A stretch of DNA of 64,000 nt from Typhlomys cinereus (GCA_023101885.1 JALPQD010000026.1:11198889-11262888), one strand, 5' to 3'; shown: positions 11,560-21,924, counted from the stretch's first letter. Numbers and translations are program-made. The notes: a model not told the origin generated them from the letters alone.

Positions 11560-12190
11560 ACTCCTCCCATGTTAGCCCATCTCACAGATGTTTTTCTTCC
11601 TTCCTTGTTCCTGATTTATACGGCTTTTCTTGACTGCATCCAACAACCTCAAAGCATTTACTCTTTTGCTCAGTTCAATAACATATCCGAATGGTTCTAA
11701 ATTGCCTTCTTCATGCCACTTAAGAAAAAAAAACTCTTCTATAAAAAAGTCCAAGATTTGACATTTCTTCAAGAATCCCTGCCATGAGTCAAATCATTTG
11801 CATATGAATATTCAGATCAATTAATCTACTAGAGTTTTATCCTTAGGGAAATAGCGATGTTCCCCTGAAGCACAGTAGGTTCATATTATTTTTCTGCAGT
11901 TTTCTTTCAGTTTTAGTTTTTTCTCCCTTCTTTCTTTGTTATCCCTTCTCTGAAAAGATGCCCAGGAAAGTCCAATGGCCTGAGTACCTCATTATGTTCC
12001 TTTTTAAATTTAGCTTAATTTTAACGGGCACGTGAAAGTATAAAAATCAGACTAAGCATGAAGGTACCATAACATTCAGAATGTGCATTGAGTGTTATAT
12101 TTAAATCACATTACATATGTCTATCTCTTCAAACATCATTTCTTCACTCAGTATCCTCCTCCCTTTTGTGACCACAGGCAGTGTCTTAAA
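11560..12190. other. Unique non-coding DNA
   Basis: AT-rich, with no recognised repeat or exon. The frame 11572-11772 (-) is short and unrecognised. Confidence 0.45.
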
Positions 12191-12197
12191 AGGAAAG

Positions 12198-12839
12198 TGT
12201 ATAGGTCAGGGTTATCTGAAGAAACAGAATCTATAGAATGTAGTATATATAAATGAGTTTATTAAAAAATAACACCCAATAAAAATAGTGTCCTTCAAGG
12301 TAGCCACCTGCAGCAGCCTCTTTCCTGGCTGGAATGTTCCACAAAGCCCAGAGATCCCTAGAAGGTCTCAAGCCTTTGCTCCTCTGGAGGGTCGAAGGCG
12401 CTGGGTTCCGATGTCGGTGAAGAACAGCTGGGCTCTGACGTCGGCCATGAACAGCGAACAGCAGCACGGCCCAGAGACCAGGCTCCAAAGGCCGCGGGAA
12501 CAGCAACGTGATGAAAAATGTGAAGCTCCAAGTCGGCCAAGGATGGAGGCAGCAGCAGCAGCAACAAAGAAGGCCAGATATTCTAAAGGCGAAGAATGTG
12601 CACGCAGAGTGGACTCCACAGCAAGTCGACACCGGATAAGGGAAGAGCAAGTCCCTCCTCCTGGCACCTCTTATTATCCAGTTCACCACTGGAAAGTACC
12701 ACCCACTATGGGCTGGGTTCTCCACAGCAATCAGTCAAGTACCTGTGGACTTGTTCAGGGGCCATTCTAACCATTAACCCTCCACAGCTGCACCCCAGTC
12801 TGCAGCTGTCAAAGCTGACATCAAAATTCAACCATAACA
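12198..12839 (-). mobile_element. ERVL-like LTR of 642 bp with near-perfect target duplication
   Basis: In reverse orientation it begins TGTTATGGTTGAATTTTGAT and ends at the complement of TGTATAGGTCAGGGTTATCT, so both ends are TG...CA. The flanks are GAAAG (12193-12197) and GATAG (12840-12844), a 5-bp duplication with one mismatch. The interior (about 12370-12640) is CpG-rich. It yields unusually long open frames on both strands (12231-12725 minus, 12288-12770 plus) that overlap almost completely and resemble no known protein. I treat them as composition artefacts. Confidence 0.7.
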
Positions 12840-12844
12840 GATAG

Positions 12845-13190
12845 CATGTCAGTTTGTTAAATTTCTAAATAGGTTCTAATAGAGTGACTTCAAAGTTATC
12901 TTGTATCCTAATGTGCCTTTCATTTTATTGAAATAGAAGTTTGGAAACCATTCACACTTACGGCAAAATAAAAAGAATGAACAGAGTATGTTATAATAAT
13001 TACTACTCTAGTGTACCAAGCAATAATATGGCTGGATTTCGCTCTTAGGTCTGAGGAAAGCCTTTGCCTGTTCTGCTTAGACTCTTGGAGTTCGCAAATG
13101 CCACAAGGTCTTCAGAATTGAGTTTTCCATCCTTGCCCCCAGACTGATCTCCTATTGTACCTTTGATTTAGTTTCTTTAAGCATGGAAAT
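12845..13190. other. Unique non-coding DNA
   Basis: No supportable feature is visible. Confidence 0.45.
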
Positions 13191-13197
13191 CAAGCTG

Positions 13198-13280
13198 TTT
13201 TTTGGGGTGGGGACGGAACCCAGGACCTTGCATGTGAAAGGCAAGACGTCTGTATGCTAAACCACATCTCCAGCCACCCT
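13198..13280 (-). mobile_element. tRNA-derived SINE head fragment
   Basis: The plus strand carries GACGGAACCCAGGACCTTGC, then a CAAG anticodon-arm region, then CTAAACCACATCTCCAGCC. This is the complement of the B2/Dip/ID-type head. The body is missing. Confidence 0.65.
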
Positions 13281-13524
13281 CCCCCTTCATCTTTTGACAG
13301 GATTCACAGATGGAAAACAGACAGATGGAACATGAATACGCGGAAGATGGAACCACAGTAATGACATTGGGAAGAAAAGCACAGTGAGATAGCGCTGCGT
13401 CCATGTTGAGTTGTCTAGGGTGGATGAGAATTCAGAGCAATTTACCCTCTCACATACTGCTTCAGGGGATGTGAACTGGTGCATCTTCTTTAAAAAAATA
13501 GTTCATCCGAAAGTTAAACATGGG

Positions 13525-13705
13525 CCACCGTGACAGTTCAGCAGGTTAAAGTGCTTTATACCGATTTTGATGAACTGACCTCAATTTCTGGAATTCAGGG
13601 AAGGAAATAACTGAATCTTTCAAGTTGTCATCTGACCTCCATATGTGTGTGCATGCACATATACATATACACACGTACACGATAAACAAATGTTTAAAAA
13701 ATTAA
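13525..13705 (+). mobile_element. B2/B4-like SINE with A-rich tail
   Basis: Blocks in order: GACAGTTCAGCAGGTTAAAG, a degraded B-box, TCAAGTTGTCATCTGACCTC, CATATGTGTGTGCATGCACA, and the tail GATAAACAAATGTTTAAAAA. The U6 retrocopy that follows inserted in this A-rich tail. Confidence 0.6.
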
Positions 13706-13709
13706 ATAT
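13696..13709. repeat. Left target-site duplication of U6-containing insertion
   Basis: AAAAAATTAAATAT here pairs with AAAAAAGTTAAATAT at 14039-14053, one extra G apart. The 5' junction reads TTT/AAAAAA, the preferred L1 endonuclease nick. The pair brackets the U6 block and 240 bp of foreign sequence. Confidence 0.75.
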
Positions 13710-13792
13710 GTTCTCGCTTCAGGAGCACATATGCTAAAATTGGAAAAGATTTGCATGGCCTGCACAAGGATGACACACAAATTCACGAAGCG
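13710..13792 (+). pseudogene. U6 snRNA retropseudogene, internally deleted
   Basis: The sequence follows U6 spliceosomal RNA: a TCTCGCTTC(A/G)G-type 5' stem, AGCACATATGCTAAAATTGG, then GCATGGCCTGCACAAGGATG, ACACACAAATTCACGAAGCG. About 11 bases after the AAAATTGGAA block are deleted. That removes the ACAGAGA box, which pairs with the 5' splice site, so any RNA would be non-functional. The canonical last bases TTCCAT are missing at 13793 but appear at 14033-14038, directly before an A-run. There is no proximal sequence element or TATA box upstream, only a SINE tail, which fits a retrocopy rather than a transcribed gene. Confidence 0.9.
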
Positions 13793-14032
13793 CCTCTCTG
13801 CTGTTTGTTCTCTTTTCCTCCCGTGGCATTATGTGGGTCTGACCTCCATTCTTTTGTGCGAGGTTAGTGTTCCTGAACTTAAAGAATCAGGCGGGATCCA
13901 GGGTTCTTGCCAGTTTTCCAGAGCCCCCTCTTTAGTTGCTTCTCGGAGACGCCTGCTTCCCACCCCTCTTGCTTTCTGGCTGGACATTCCCATGACTTCG
14001 TCTCCTTATCTTTATATCTTTATTTTTTTTTA
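13793..14032 (+). other. Unidentified 240-bp insert within the U6 retrocopy
   Basis: It lies between U6 ...GAAGCG and TTCCAT-A(n). It ends in a T-rich run (about 14019-14031). It is either a later insertion into a U6 retrocopy, or the 3' end of another RNA joined to U6 by template switching. The reappearance of TTCCAT exactly at the A-tail favours insertion. No family is recognised. The overlapping 111-codon frame starts inside U6 and is spurious. Confidence 0.55.
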
Positions 14033-14038
14033 TTCCAT

Positions 14039-14054
14039 AAAAAAGTTAAATATG
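14039..14054. repeat. Right target-site duplication of U6-containing insertion
   Basis: AAAAAAGTTAAATATG repeats the left-flank sequence at 13696-13710. The A-run may include the retrocopy's own A-tail. Confidence 0.75.
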
Positions 14055-14459
14055 CAACGGCCATAAAAGAGAATTATGTAATTTTATGCATTTATCTAAA
14101 AGTCCGATATATTCACTGGTATGTAGACTAAGAGATTTATCTGGGTGCTGGGGATGGAAAAATAAATAAGATATAGCATTTGGGACCCATGACTGATTAT
14201 ACAATACAGTGAAATTAATGTGTGTAAAAGATGGTAATGGATGGATGAAAGGATTGCTCAGACCAGCTATGGCAGATCATGGGATCTTCCTGTGGTGGTC
14301 ACATCCGTCCTGAAAATAAATGGAGTTGCCTGGTAACCATTGGTGAGACTAGAGGGGTGTTGCTACAAAGTAAACAACACAACACGGGAGAGAGCTCAGA
14401 GATAAGAGAGAATGGAATCCGGGGAATGTGTAAGAGGTTGAAGGGCAAGGAAGGTGCAA

Positions 14460-14760
14460 CGTAAGGAAGAGAGGATTCATTCTGGCTCACAGTATGAGGG
14501 AATTTTTCATCATGGTGGGGAAGGAAGCTGCTCACATTGCATCTGCAACCAGGAAACAGAAAGAATTCCTGGTGCTCAGCTCACCTTCTTCTTCATCTTC
14601 TTTTTTTCTTTTAAATAGAGTCCAGATTGTAACCCATGGGAAAGTACCATCCAAATCTGGAATGGGTCTTCTTTCCCCTGCTACTATCTGGAGATGACCT
14701 TAAAAACGTACCCAGAGGTATAAGACAATGAATGCTGACAGTTACAGATTCTCAAGAACA
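14460..14760 (-). mobile_element. MT/MaLR-type LTR, reverse orientation, eroded
   Basis: The blocks TTCTGGCTCACAGTATGAGG, ATCATGGTGGGGAAGGAAGC, TCACATTGCATCTGCAACCA, GTGCTCAGCTCACCTTCTTC and AGTCCAGA follow the antisense order of rodent MT-type LTRs. Later blocks degrade near 14700-14755. Confidence 0.65.
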
Positions 14761-15054
14761 CTTGAGAAAAGTGGGGTATGTGCACTCTATCAGATATAAC
14801 TTTCAAATATTTTATTTCAGTTTATACCTTATCTCTTCTACTAGCTTTTGATTATGAACAATTCTAAACTTAGGTAAGTGAATAGTACTGATCTAATAAA
14901 CCCATTATTCTGATTCAAGAATTATAAGTAACATAAACTGTAAACTCCATAAACATTTTAGTGATGTGTGGTCAGTTGTCATAACTACATTATGATAAAT
15001 TAGGCGATAAGGATCACTTTACACAAAGGAGTTTCCATTCCTCAAACTTTTCTT

Positions 15055-15240
15055 ACAATGGCCGTAGGCAGTTGACTTGAATCTCCACTATAGTAGTGGA
15101 TAACAAGTAGAGCAGATGAGTGCAGATGTCCTTGTTTTGTCTGTAGTCTTAGCAGAAACATTAAGTCTTTCATAATTGTGCTTTCAGTAAATACATTTTC
15201 ATAGATAATGGCTCTGCTGTCAGAAGTTGGGCTCTATCCC
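15055..15240 (-). mobile_element. Old L1 ORF2-region fragment, antisense
   Basis: CAGATGTCCTTGTTTTGTCT, then GTAGTCTTAGCAGAAACATT and AAGTCTTTCATAATTGTGCT follow the familiar antisense L1 pattern (CTTGTTCCTGATCTTAG...AAAGC...TCTTTCACCATTGAG). There are many substitutions and no open frame. Confidence 0.5.
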
Positions 15241-15260
15241 TAATCGTTGAGTTTTTGTTA

Positions 15261-15443
15261 TTATTTATTTAGACCATCCCCTGCTACAGGCGAAGGGATT
15301 GAAGAATCCCGGTTGTCAGTTGGCATAACTGTAGAGGATGAACTTTTGTGTTCCTCATATTTCTTTTGCCCATGTGCAAAACAATGGTCTAAACCAATGT
15401 TGTAGTCTTCAAGTGCTGTTGGTTTCTTGTTACCCATCTTCAT
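15261..15443 (-). other. Unrecognised 60-codon open frame with A-rich 3' flank
   Basis: The minus-strand frame is hydrophilic, with a Ser run (SSSS) and Pro/Asp-rich end. Its stop is followed at once by an A-rich stretch (AAATAAATAATAACAAAAA). That could be the end of a 5'-truncated retrocopied transcript or of an unknown retroelement. I recognise no protein. It could equally be chance. Confidence 0.25.
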
Positions 15444-15744
15444 AGTCAGTTGGAGGGGTTCATGTGAGGATCATGAATGAATTGCGGCTACCATCTCCCC
15501 AGAAGGACTCGGCCATGGTGGAGGCAGGCATAAGTCATGAACTCAGTCCCTTCTCCTGTCTAGCATGTCACTTCAGGAAGACAAGGAGCATGCTCTTGAA
15601 GGGAGAGTATGCAGGACCTTCCACATATACGCTCAGCCCTATTGACATCACATGCGTACAGTTCTTGTCAAGATCAAATCTGACAATTGACATTTTTCTC
15701 CTGGGTCATGCTTTTTAATCAGGAAAATGTGTTTGATGCTGCTA

Positions 15745-16074
15745 TGTTAGTGACTCTTCTCATTGCTGGCACAAAGTATCCGACAGCTTAGGGAGGGAAT
15801 GTGAAGGACGGTTTTTCAGTGCACAGTCCATCGTGGTGGGAGGCACGACAGCAGAAGCTCTGGGCAGTTGTTTGCGCTGCATCTGCAGTGAAGCAGCGGA
15901 GGCACGGATGCTCAGTGCTTTGTCTCCTTTTATTCAATCCAGGACCCCGCCCAGGAAATGGAGGGTCATTCTTCCCACCTCAGTTATCCTAATACCCTCA
16001 TGGGTACACCCAGAGTCTCACCTCCTAGGCAACTGCAGACCCTGCCACATTGGGAATCAGTATTAACTATCACA
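15745..16074 (-). mobile_element. MT/MaLR-type solo LTR, near full length
   Basis: In reverse orientation it runs from TGTGATAGTTAATACTGATT to the complement of TGTTAGTGACTCTTCTCATT. Internal antisense blocks: GTGCACAGTCCATCGTGGTG, TATTCAATCCAGGACCCCGC, TCTTCCCACCTCAGTTATCC. No target duplication is clear. Frames 15801-15992 and 15833-16066 lie inside it and are not genes. Confidence 0.75.
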
Positions 16075-16589
16075 GTTGCCAAATGTTTTTTCTTCATCAA
16101 TTACAAGCATTTTTTTTCATTGTTTCTTTTATAGTCTGTCCAAAATACTATTTATCTCTTTGCATTTGATCCACGGTTATTTGAAATTGTGTCACTTAAT
16201 TTTTACTGTTTTAGGGGTTTATTTAATAGCTTTTATTATTTTTTCATAAGTTAATAATTTTAAACTATTTAACTTGTATGACTTAAATCCTCTGATAATG
16301 ATAATGACTGGTTCTATTGTCCAAGATGAGATGGTTCATCCTTATAAATGTCTCAGAGCACATGAAGAGATGACTTGCTGTTCATTCTGCTACTGATTTT
16401 TTGAATCTTCTGTATCAATTCCCTTGAGCTGACTGAGAATGTGGTTCGTATCTTCAGTATCTATTCTAACTTCTGGCTTCTTGTTTCACTAATTGCTGAG
16501 ACAAAACAGATGTTTAAAATTTTTCTCCTTTAGTTCTTATTTTCATCTCATGGAAATACGCCACATCTATGATATTAATCTCTCTCTTA

Positions 16590-16790
16590 GTTTCATATTT
16601 TGTCAATGCAATGGGAATGTCACCCAAGCAACCTAAGGAAGCAAGGAATTTTTTTTTCTGTCAGTTTACATTTCTAGGTTACAATCCATCATAGCAGGAA
16701 AGTTACCATATCCAAAGTCAAGAGGAAAGACAGAGACTGAAACTGTGTATTTGTAGCTTGTCATCTTGCCAATGTTATAAGATATGAGAT
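16590..16790 (-). mobile_element. MT/MaLR-type LTR fragment
   Basis: GGTTACAATCCATCATAGCA, GGAAAGTTACC and GCTTGTCATCTTGCC give the antisense order of the same LTR class, preceded by AACCTAAGGAAGCAAGGAAT. The 5' half of the LTR is missing. Confidence 0.5.
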
Positions 16791-16799
16791 ATAAAAAAG

Positions 16800-17594
16800 T
16801 CTCTTCATCTTATTGGGTTATTCTTATTCTACTTACTCATCTTCTTAAGTAATCTGCAGTGGTTTTTCCTCTATTCTTCCCTAGTTTCTTTGCATTCATG
16901 CACTATTCAGTATTCTGCTTGTTCCTCAAGAATTTTATTTACAGATCTCTGATGTTCTATCTCCCACCATCTGGCTCCAAACCTTCAGGCAGGTGGACTG
17001 CAGAGCTTTGCCCAGAATATCTTTCCCCTTTCTGACACTGTCTCCAGAAAGAAGTCAGAGTAGTCACAGAGTTTAATGCATATGGTTTCCATCTCATTTA
17101 TATTAAATGAAATTAAGTTTGCAGTAAAGATGTCTCCACACTTTAAATTCTCACACATCAAACTTCAACCTAATTAAGCATATGAATAAACAAGCCACAA
17201 CCCAAGTTAGGAATATAAAATGCTTCTAGCTTTTTGTAGGGTTACATGCCAATAAACTTTTCATAAGTTGAAGATGTCCTATGTCAAAATGTACTGAATA
17301 TATTTAACTAAGCAGGAACCACAGCTTAGTTGCATACATCACCGTATGTAATCTTGATAGTTTACCTTTGTGATCAAGTAGCTGACAGAAATGCAGCTTG
17401 CTACTGCTGTTCAGAACCATGCAAGATTATGCACATGTATCATGTGCCTTGGAAAAGATAAAGATCCAGAGTTGCATAGTTTGGTTGCTACTGAGTGCAT
17501 ATGAATTTCATGCAATTACAAAGTGTGAACATTGTTTGAGAAACATGGTAAGTTGGGGATTGTTCGTATTCTTCTATAAAGTAGCTGTGAGTTG
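16800..17594. other. AT-rich unique DNA
   Basis: No supportable feature. The frame 17398-17595 (+) is short and unrecognised. Confidence 0.45.
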
Positions 17595-17885
17595 ATCAAT
17601 CATAATAGCCAAATTCTGGCCAACCACAGGCTGTCCACTGATCACACCATGTCCATGTAAGGCAAATGCTAAGCTGTAACCAATGACATGATTCCACTAA
17701 TCACAGGCTGTCTTCTGATCACACTGTCCCCCTAAACTGTAGCCAGTCAAACTGTGTATATGAATCAATTCTGCACACTATGAATACCACTTGGTCATGC
17801 TGCTGGGTGAATTCAGAGTACCGTTCGATTCCTGAGTTGAATTTTACTCAAATAAATTCTACTACATTTTGTTTGCTTATAGTTT
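17595..17885 (+). mobile_element. LTR-like promoter block with 77-bp duplicated U3-type repeat
   Basis: CACAGGCTGTCCACTGATCA at 17625 recurs as CACAGGCTGTCTTCTGATCA at 17702 (77-bp offset). CCAAT-type AACCAATGACA (about 17678-17688), a TATA-like TGTATATGA (17754-17762) and AATAAA (17851-17856) follow in LTR order. Tandem enhancer repeats, CCAAT, TATA and polyadenylation signal in this spacing suggest a retroviral LTR (ERV1-like). The ends are not defined. Confidence 0.5.
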
Positions 17886-18715
17886 TCATTTATAGCAGTT
17901 AACTTTATCTTGCATTCATTATTTCAGATGGCATTTTGCATATAATTTTCCCCTTTGATTGTTTCAGTGGAGAGAGGTATAAATCCATTTTCTGTTACTT
18001 CATCACTTATAGAAGTTCTAGGTATTTCTAATCTATTCAATCAAATCAATTATAAAGACAGCATGCCTATAATATCAAATGGAATTTTGAATTCACAAGT
18101 AAATCAATCATAAGGTGGAATCTATAATGAGGAAAAAAATTTTTATCAGAAATTTTATCCTGTCCTTCAAGGACTAAGCAGGCCTAATACTGCTTAACTA
18201 GTAGTCTAGAAAGAAGACATGCACCTCAATAGAGTTGCTTATTTTCACTGTGGAAGGGAGAGGATTCTGGAACTGTTTGGGGTTAAGGCAAAAAAATGTT
18301 TCGAACTTCTTGAATGTACATTGATTTTCGAATGGATAATTCATTTTGTATGGATGACTATTGAATGGACATTGATCAAGATATTGTCATATCAATTCTC
18401 ATTTATGTCCAATTTTTATTTCACGAAGTATTGTTCACAAGAAGGGAAACGCTTTCCATATATGGCAGTATGTTGGGTGTCTATTCCTTTTGGTTAATAA
18501 TTGGGAATCTGGGAGTGCTTCCTCATTTGTGAAAGGCAAAGGAAATGTCTTAGGACATTTCCAGCTCTCCATGCCCCACCTATAGTCTCATTCTTTCCAG
18601 AACTCATGGAGACCGCCCACTCCCACAAGCACACACCCCTTATGTGATTAAAAACAAAGGCTTCTTCGAGTGCAAAGGAAATACTCAGAATACATAGACG
18701 AACAACTTCACACAT

Positions 18716-19142
18716 TGTAGGAGAAACGGACAATGATTGTGCCACAGAGGCTTCCATACAGAGAGGCTCCTTGGACTCCTCCTTCCTGCTAAGCATACAA
18801 ATCTTGGGAGACTACAAATCTCGGGAGACTACAAATCTCGCGAGACTACAAATCTCACGAGACTACAAATTTCGCGAGACTATGCCTTCTCCAGAGGAAA
18901 GACAGTTAGATGCTGTTAAACCACCTGGCTGAGAGGACTAATCCGGACAGGACAACTCAGCAAAGACTCATGCTGGGACTTATGGGATGTCGGGTGGGGT
19001 ATATAAGCAGCCTGATATTTAAAATAAATGAGCCACAAGCCTGAGAGCCTGCTTTGCCACTCGCCTGACTCCCAGAGTCTGTGCTGTTGACTCCATGCCA
19101 GCTTATCCCTGCCCCCAAGGGTCTCCATGGGCCCCTGTTACA
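18716..19142 (+). mobile_element. LTR-like element with TCTCGCGAGA array, TATA and poly(A) signal
   Basis: Candidate ends are TGTAGGAGAAACGG (18716) and CCCCTGTTACA (19142), complementary in TGTA/TACA fashion. In order: a 17-bp tandem array (18794-18878), CATGCTGGGA (18969-18978), TATATAA (about 19000-19006), AATAAA (19023-19028), and a U5-like tail. No target duplication or primer-binding site is clear, so boundaries and family (perhaps ERVK-like) are inference. Confidence 0.5.
18794..18878 (+). promoter_or_regulatory. Five 17-bp tandem repeats carrying TCTCGCGAGA / ACTACAAAT motifs
   Basis: The units start at 18794, 18811, 18828, 18845 and 18862, with consensus ACTACAAATCTCGCGAG. The exact palindrome TCTCGCGAGA sits at 18836-18845. 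One-mismatch forms sit at 18819, 18853 and 18870. TCTCGCGAGA is a known mammalian promoter motif linked to ZBTB33 (Kaiso). ACTACA is part of another promoter motif linked to ZNF143. Binding here is inference. Confidence 0.8.
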
Positions 19143-19301
19143 TTGTTACATCTACACTGTTACATTGTAACCACACATAAAGGCCATAAGCCCAGGTTTT
19201 GGGGGAGAGGGCACTAGAATAAAGGCAACAAAATGAATTGAAGTATTACCAAAAAAAGACTTCCAAAGACAAGGTCATGGGAGCTGGTTGAGTGTACTGA
19301 A

Positions 19302-19500
19302 TGTCTGATTTGAATACCAGTCCCCCACCTCCCCATAGGCTCATGTGATTAAATCCTTAGCCGATGTTAATATTCGTGATGGTTGTAGCACTTGCTGAAG
19401 GAAGGGACATGACAGGTCACAGGGGACGGGCCTTAAGGTTTGGTGGTCCAAGAGTTTCTGCAGTTTGCTCTTGCTCTCTGCAGAAACCATCACAAATACG
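19302..19500 (+). mobile_element. MT/MaLR-type LTR, 5' part
   Basis: It starts TGTCTGATTTGAATACCAGT, then TCCCCATAGGCTCATGTGAT, GCTGAAGGAAGGGACATGAC, GGGCCTTAAGGTTTGGTGG. This is the sense order of the copies at 24153 and 29744. The 3' half is lost. Confidence 0.55.
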
Positions 19501-20140
19501 GATGTGCTCTATTCAAAACTGTCAAGGGTAGTTTTGCAATGACACTAGTTTCCATGGGACAGAAACTCCTTCCTAACCACTCATGCAAGCAGAGTTGCTG
19601 GTGAGATCATGCAGAGAACAGGGTGATGTGTATAACCCAGGACCTCTGCCTAGGGGTGTGTGACTAGCACTAAACCAGGTCAGTAAGACAACCTGGACAC
19701 TCTTCAGCCAACGTACATACAGTAAGTCTCCACTGGAAACTGAAGACAGCCATGATGAAACGCCGGGAAGTTTACACGGACTACCTCATCGGGGGCACGC
19801 GGTGTCTCTCTGAGGTAGCTGTTATGATTACTTAGCTGTGCGCCTATGGAAGGCAGGACGCAGGTAGGTAAAGGAACTTCCTTTCTAGTGTGTGGCCACT
19901 ACCTATGACACTACCTGTGACAGGCAGAATCCCAACCCCAAGAGTCTGACTATGCCATGGAGAGTGATGAGGATGAGAACTTCCCCTGTCTTAAGTTGCA
20001 ATGAATCCTCACTTGCAACCCTTCAGCTACTTGTTTGCTCGAATTTGCTCCTGCCTGGGGGCTCACATCCTGGGCACTTGCGCTCACTCTTTTGAAATCT
20101 ACACTTCACTACCAAAACAAAGAGAGAATAATGCTCACTT

Positions 20141-20264
20141 AGGAAGCAAGTGTAGTGGCACACGCGTATCACTCCAGCCATCAGGAGGTAGAAAAAGTAG
20201 GAGGATTGTGAGTTTGAACCCAGCCTGGGTACATAATAAAATTCTGTCTAAATTAAAAAAAAAA
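20141..20264 (+). mobile_element. B1-like (7SL-derived) SINE with A-tail
   Basis: AGTGTAGTGGCACACGCGTA-type left end (slightly changed), then CATCAGGAGGTAGAAAAAGT, GTGAGTTTGAACCCAGCCTG, ATTCTGTCTAAATTAAAAAA. The block order matches a B1 monomer with a short A-tail. It is diverged from modern B1. Confidence 0.75.
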
Positions 20265-21915
20265 TTGACAAAACTTTTGATGCATTTCTTTTATCTTCTC
20301 ATTCTTATATGAAATTACCATGTACAAGAAAAATACCCCATGAGAAGGCAACTCCATGAATAAATAGTTGCACCCAACTTAACAATAAGCTCATTGTACA
20401 TGCTGGGTTGCACGGCGCACCTGTAAGTACCTCCTCTGCTTCTGAAGCCTATAGGAAAGGGTTTGTTACGTGCCTCGCTGTACTCCCAGCATTTAGTACA
20501 ATGCCTGACACAGTGTCTGCTTGATGAAGGCTTGTTAAATAAAATGAATGAATGAACAAATGAATGACTATAAGAGCTAAGAACTAGTCAAGATTACCCC
20601 ATATTTTATGTCTTCGTTTTGGTCCCAAATGTGCAGCCAACTGTCACAAGTGCTGGCCTGTTGAGGAGCTGTACAACATGCAAGCATATGGCTTGCAGGG
20701 CACTGACTTCTTTCATGAGCAAGGCAACCTAAGGACGCCCCCTGTGGCCTCGGGGCTTCCCTGAGGTTGGCTCTGTCCCAGGCGCAGGGAGGCCAGTCTT
20801 GCTGAGCTTATCCAAATACTGGGAGGAGCAGCCTTGATGCTTGGACAGAGCCCATCCCAGTCTCTCCCGATTAGGTCAAGTTTCCCAGTAGGAAGATAAC
20901 AAGACAACTCCCATGCACCTGAACCCTACCTTCCAGTGGACCTGCTGGACCAAGGAATTTGTTTCAGTGTAAAAGTTTAACTTATGCTGTCCTTGTTAAA
21001 ACTATCCTCAAGTAAATAACGATTTGACTTCCAATTCATTTTTCAGTTGTTCTGCCCTAGAGGTTATAAGTGAACTCACAGCAATTCAGACCTCTCTATA
21101 ACACCCACTCTCTAACCATCCATAGATACTTACTAAGTGATATTGGTGATATTGATTTTTTTTCTTGGCATGGATCAAACAGAGCATACTGCAGAAAGTG
21201 CTAAGCAGTGCTTGACTCTCCCATGCTGAGTATTAGACAGTCAGGAAAGGAAAGATGGGGTGCCAGGAACCAGAAATAACAAGATCAAACAGAAGTCCTC
21301 TTATTTGCCTTGGCCATTGACAACATAGGAATTACGAGTGCACAACTGGATCTTATTGCATTGGGTGGTATAATTGAGTTGACACTTTCTTTTACATCAA
21401 TACCACATCAACTATCCTGTCAATACAGCATTACATGAGAACTGGCTGGATTCGAGTATATGAACAAAGAAGTTGTTGATCTAGTGGTGGGAAAAAGAAA
21501 ATCAATCTAAACTCTATTAGAACTCACTTTACAGAGTTAAATTCCCTTGAACATTCATTCATTAAAGCCATTGTTCTCAGGCTGTGTCTTGAGAATATGC
21601 AAGATGTGAAAATGAAATTCCCTAGACTAATATTTATAGTCACTAAAGTCAGAGAAAAGACACACATAGCAAAATGTTACACAAGCCACAAATGAGCAAT
21701 AAGTCAATAAGCCACAGTACATTCATTAAAGCAAGATTAAATAGTACACTCGCATACACTCAGAAGTTCCAGTATATCTGGACATCGCACCCCCCACAGA
21801 CGTGCGTAAATTCAGTGTATGTGTAACCATCCCTGAACTGCGCCCGCTCAAGAACATTGCCAAGTGTCTCATGCAGCTGCTGTGCCCAGGTGCTTGGGAA
21901 ATGACCAGCTCCTGA
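20265..21915. other. Unique non-coding DNA
   Basis: No exon or named repeat is supported. A short (TGAA)n run lies near 20543-20573. The frame 20713-20907 (-) is unrecognised. Confidence 0.45.
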
Positions 21916-21924
21916 TCATTTTAT

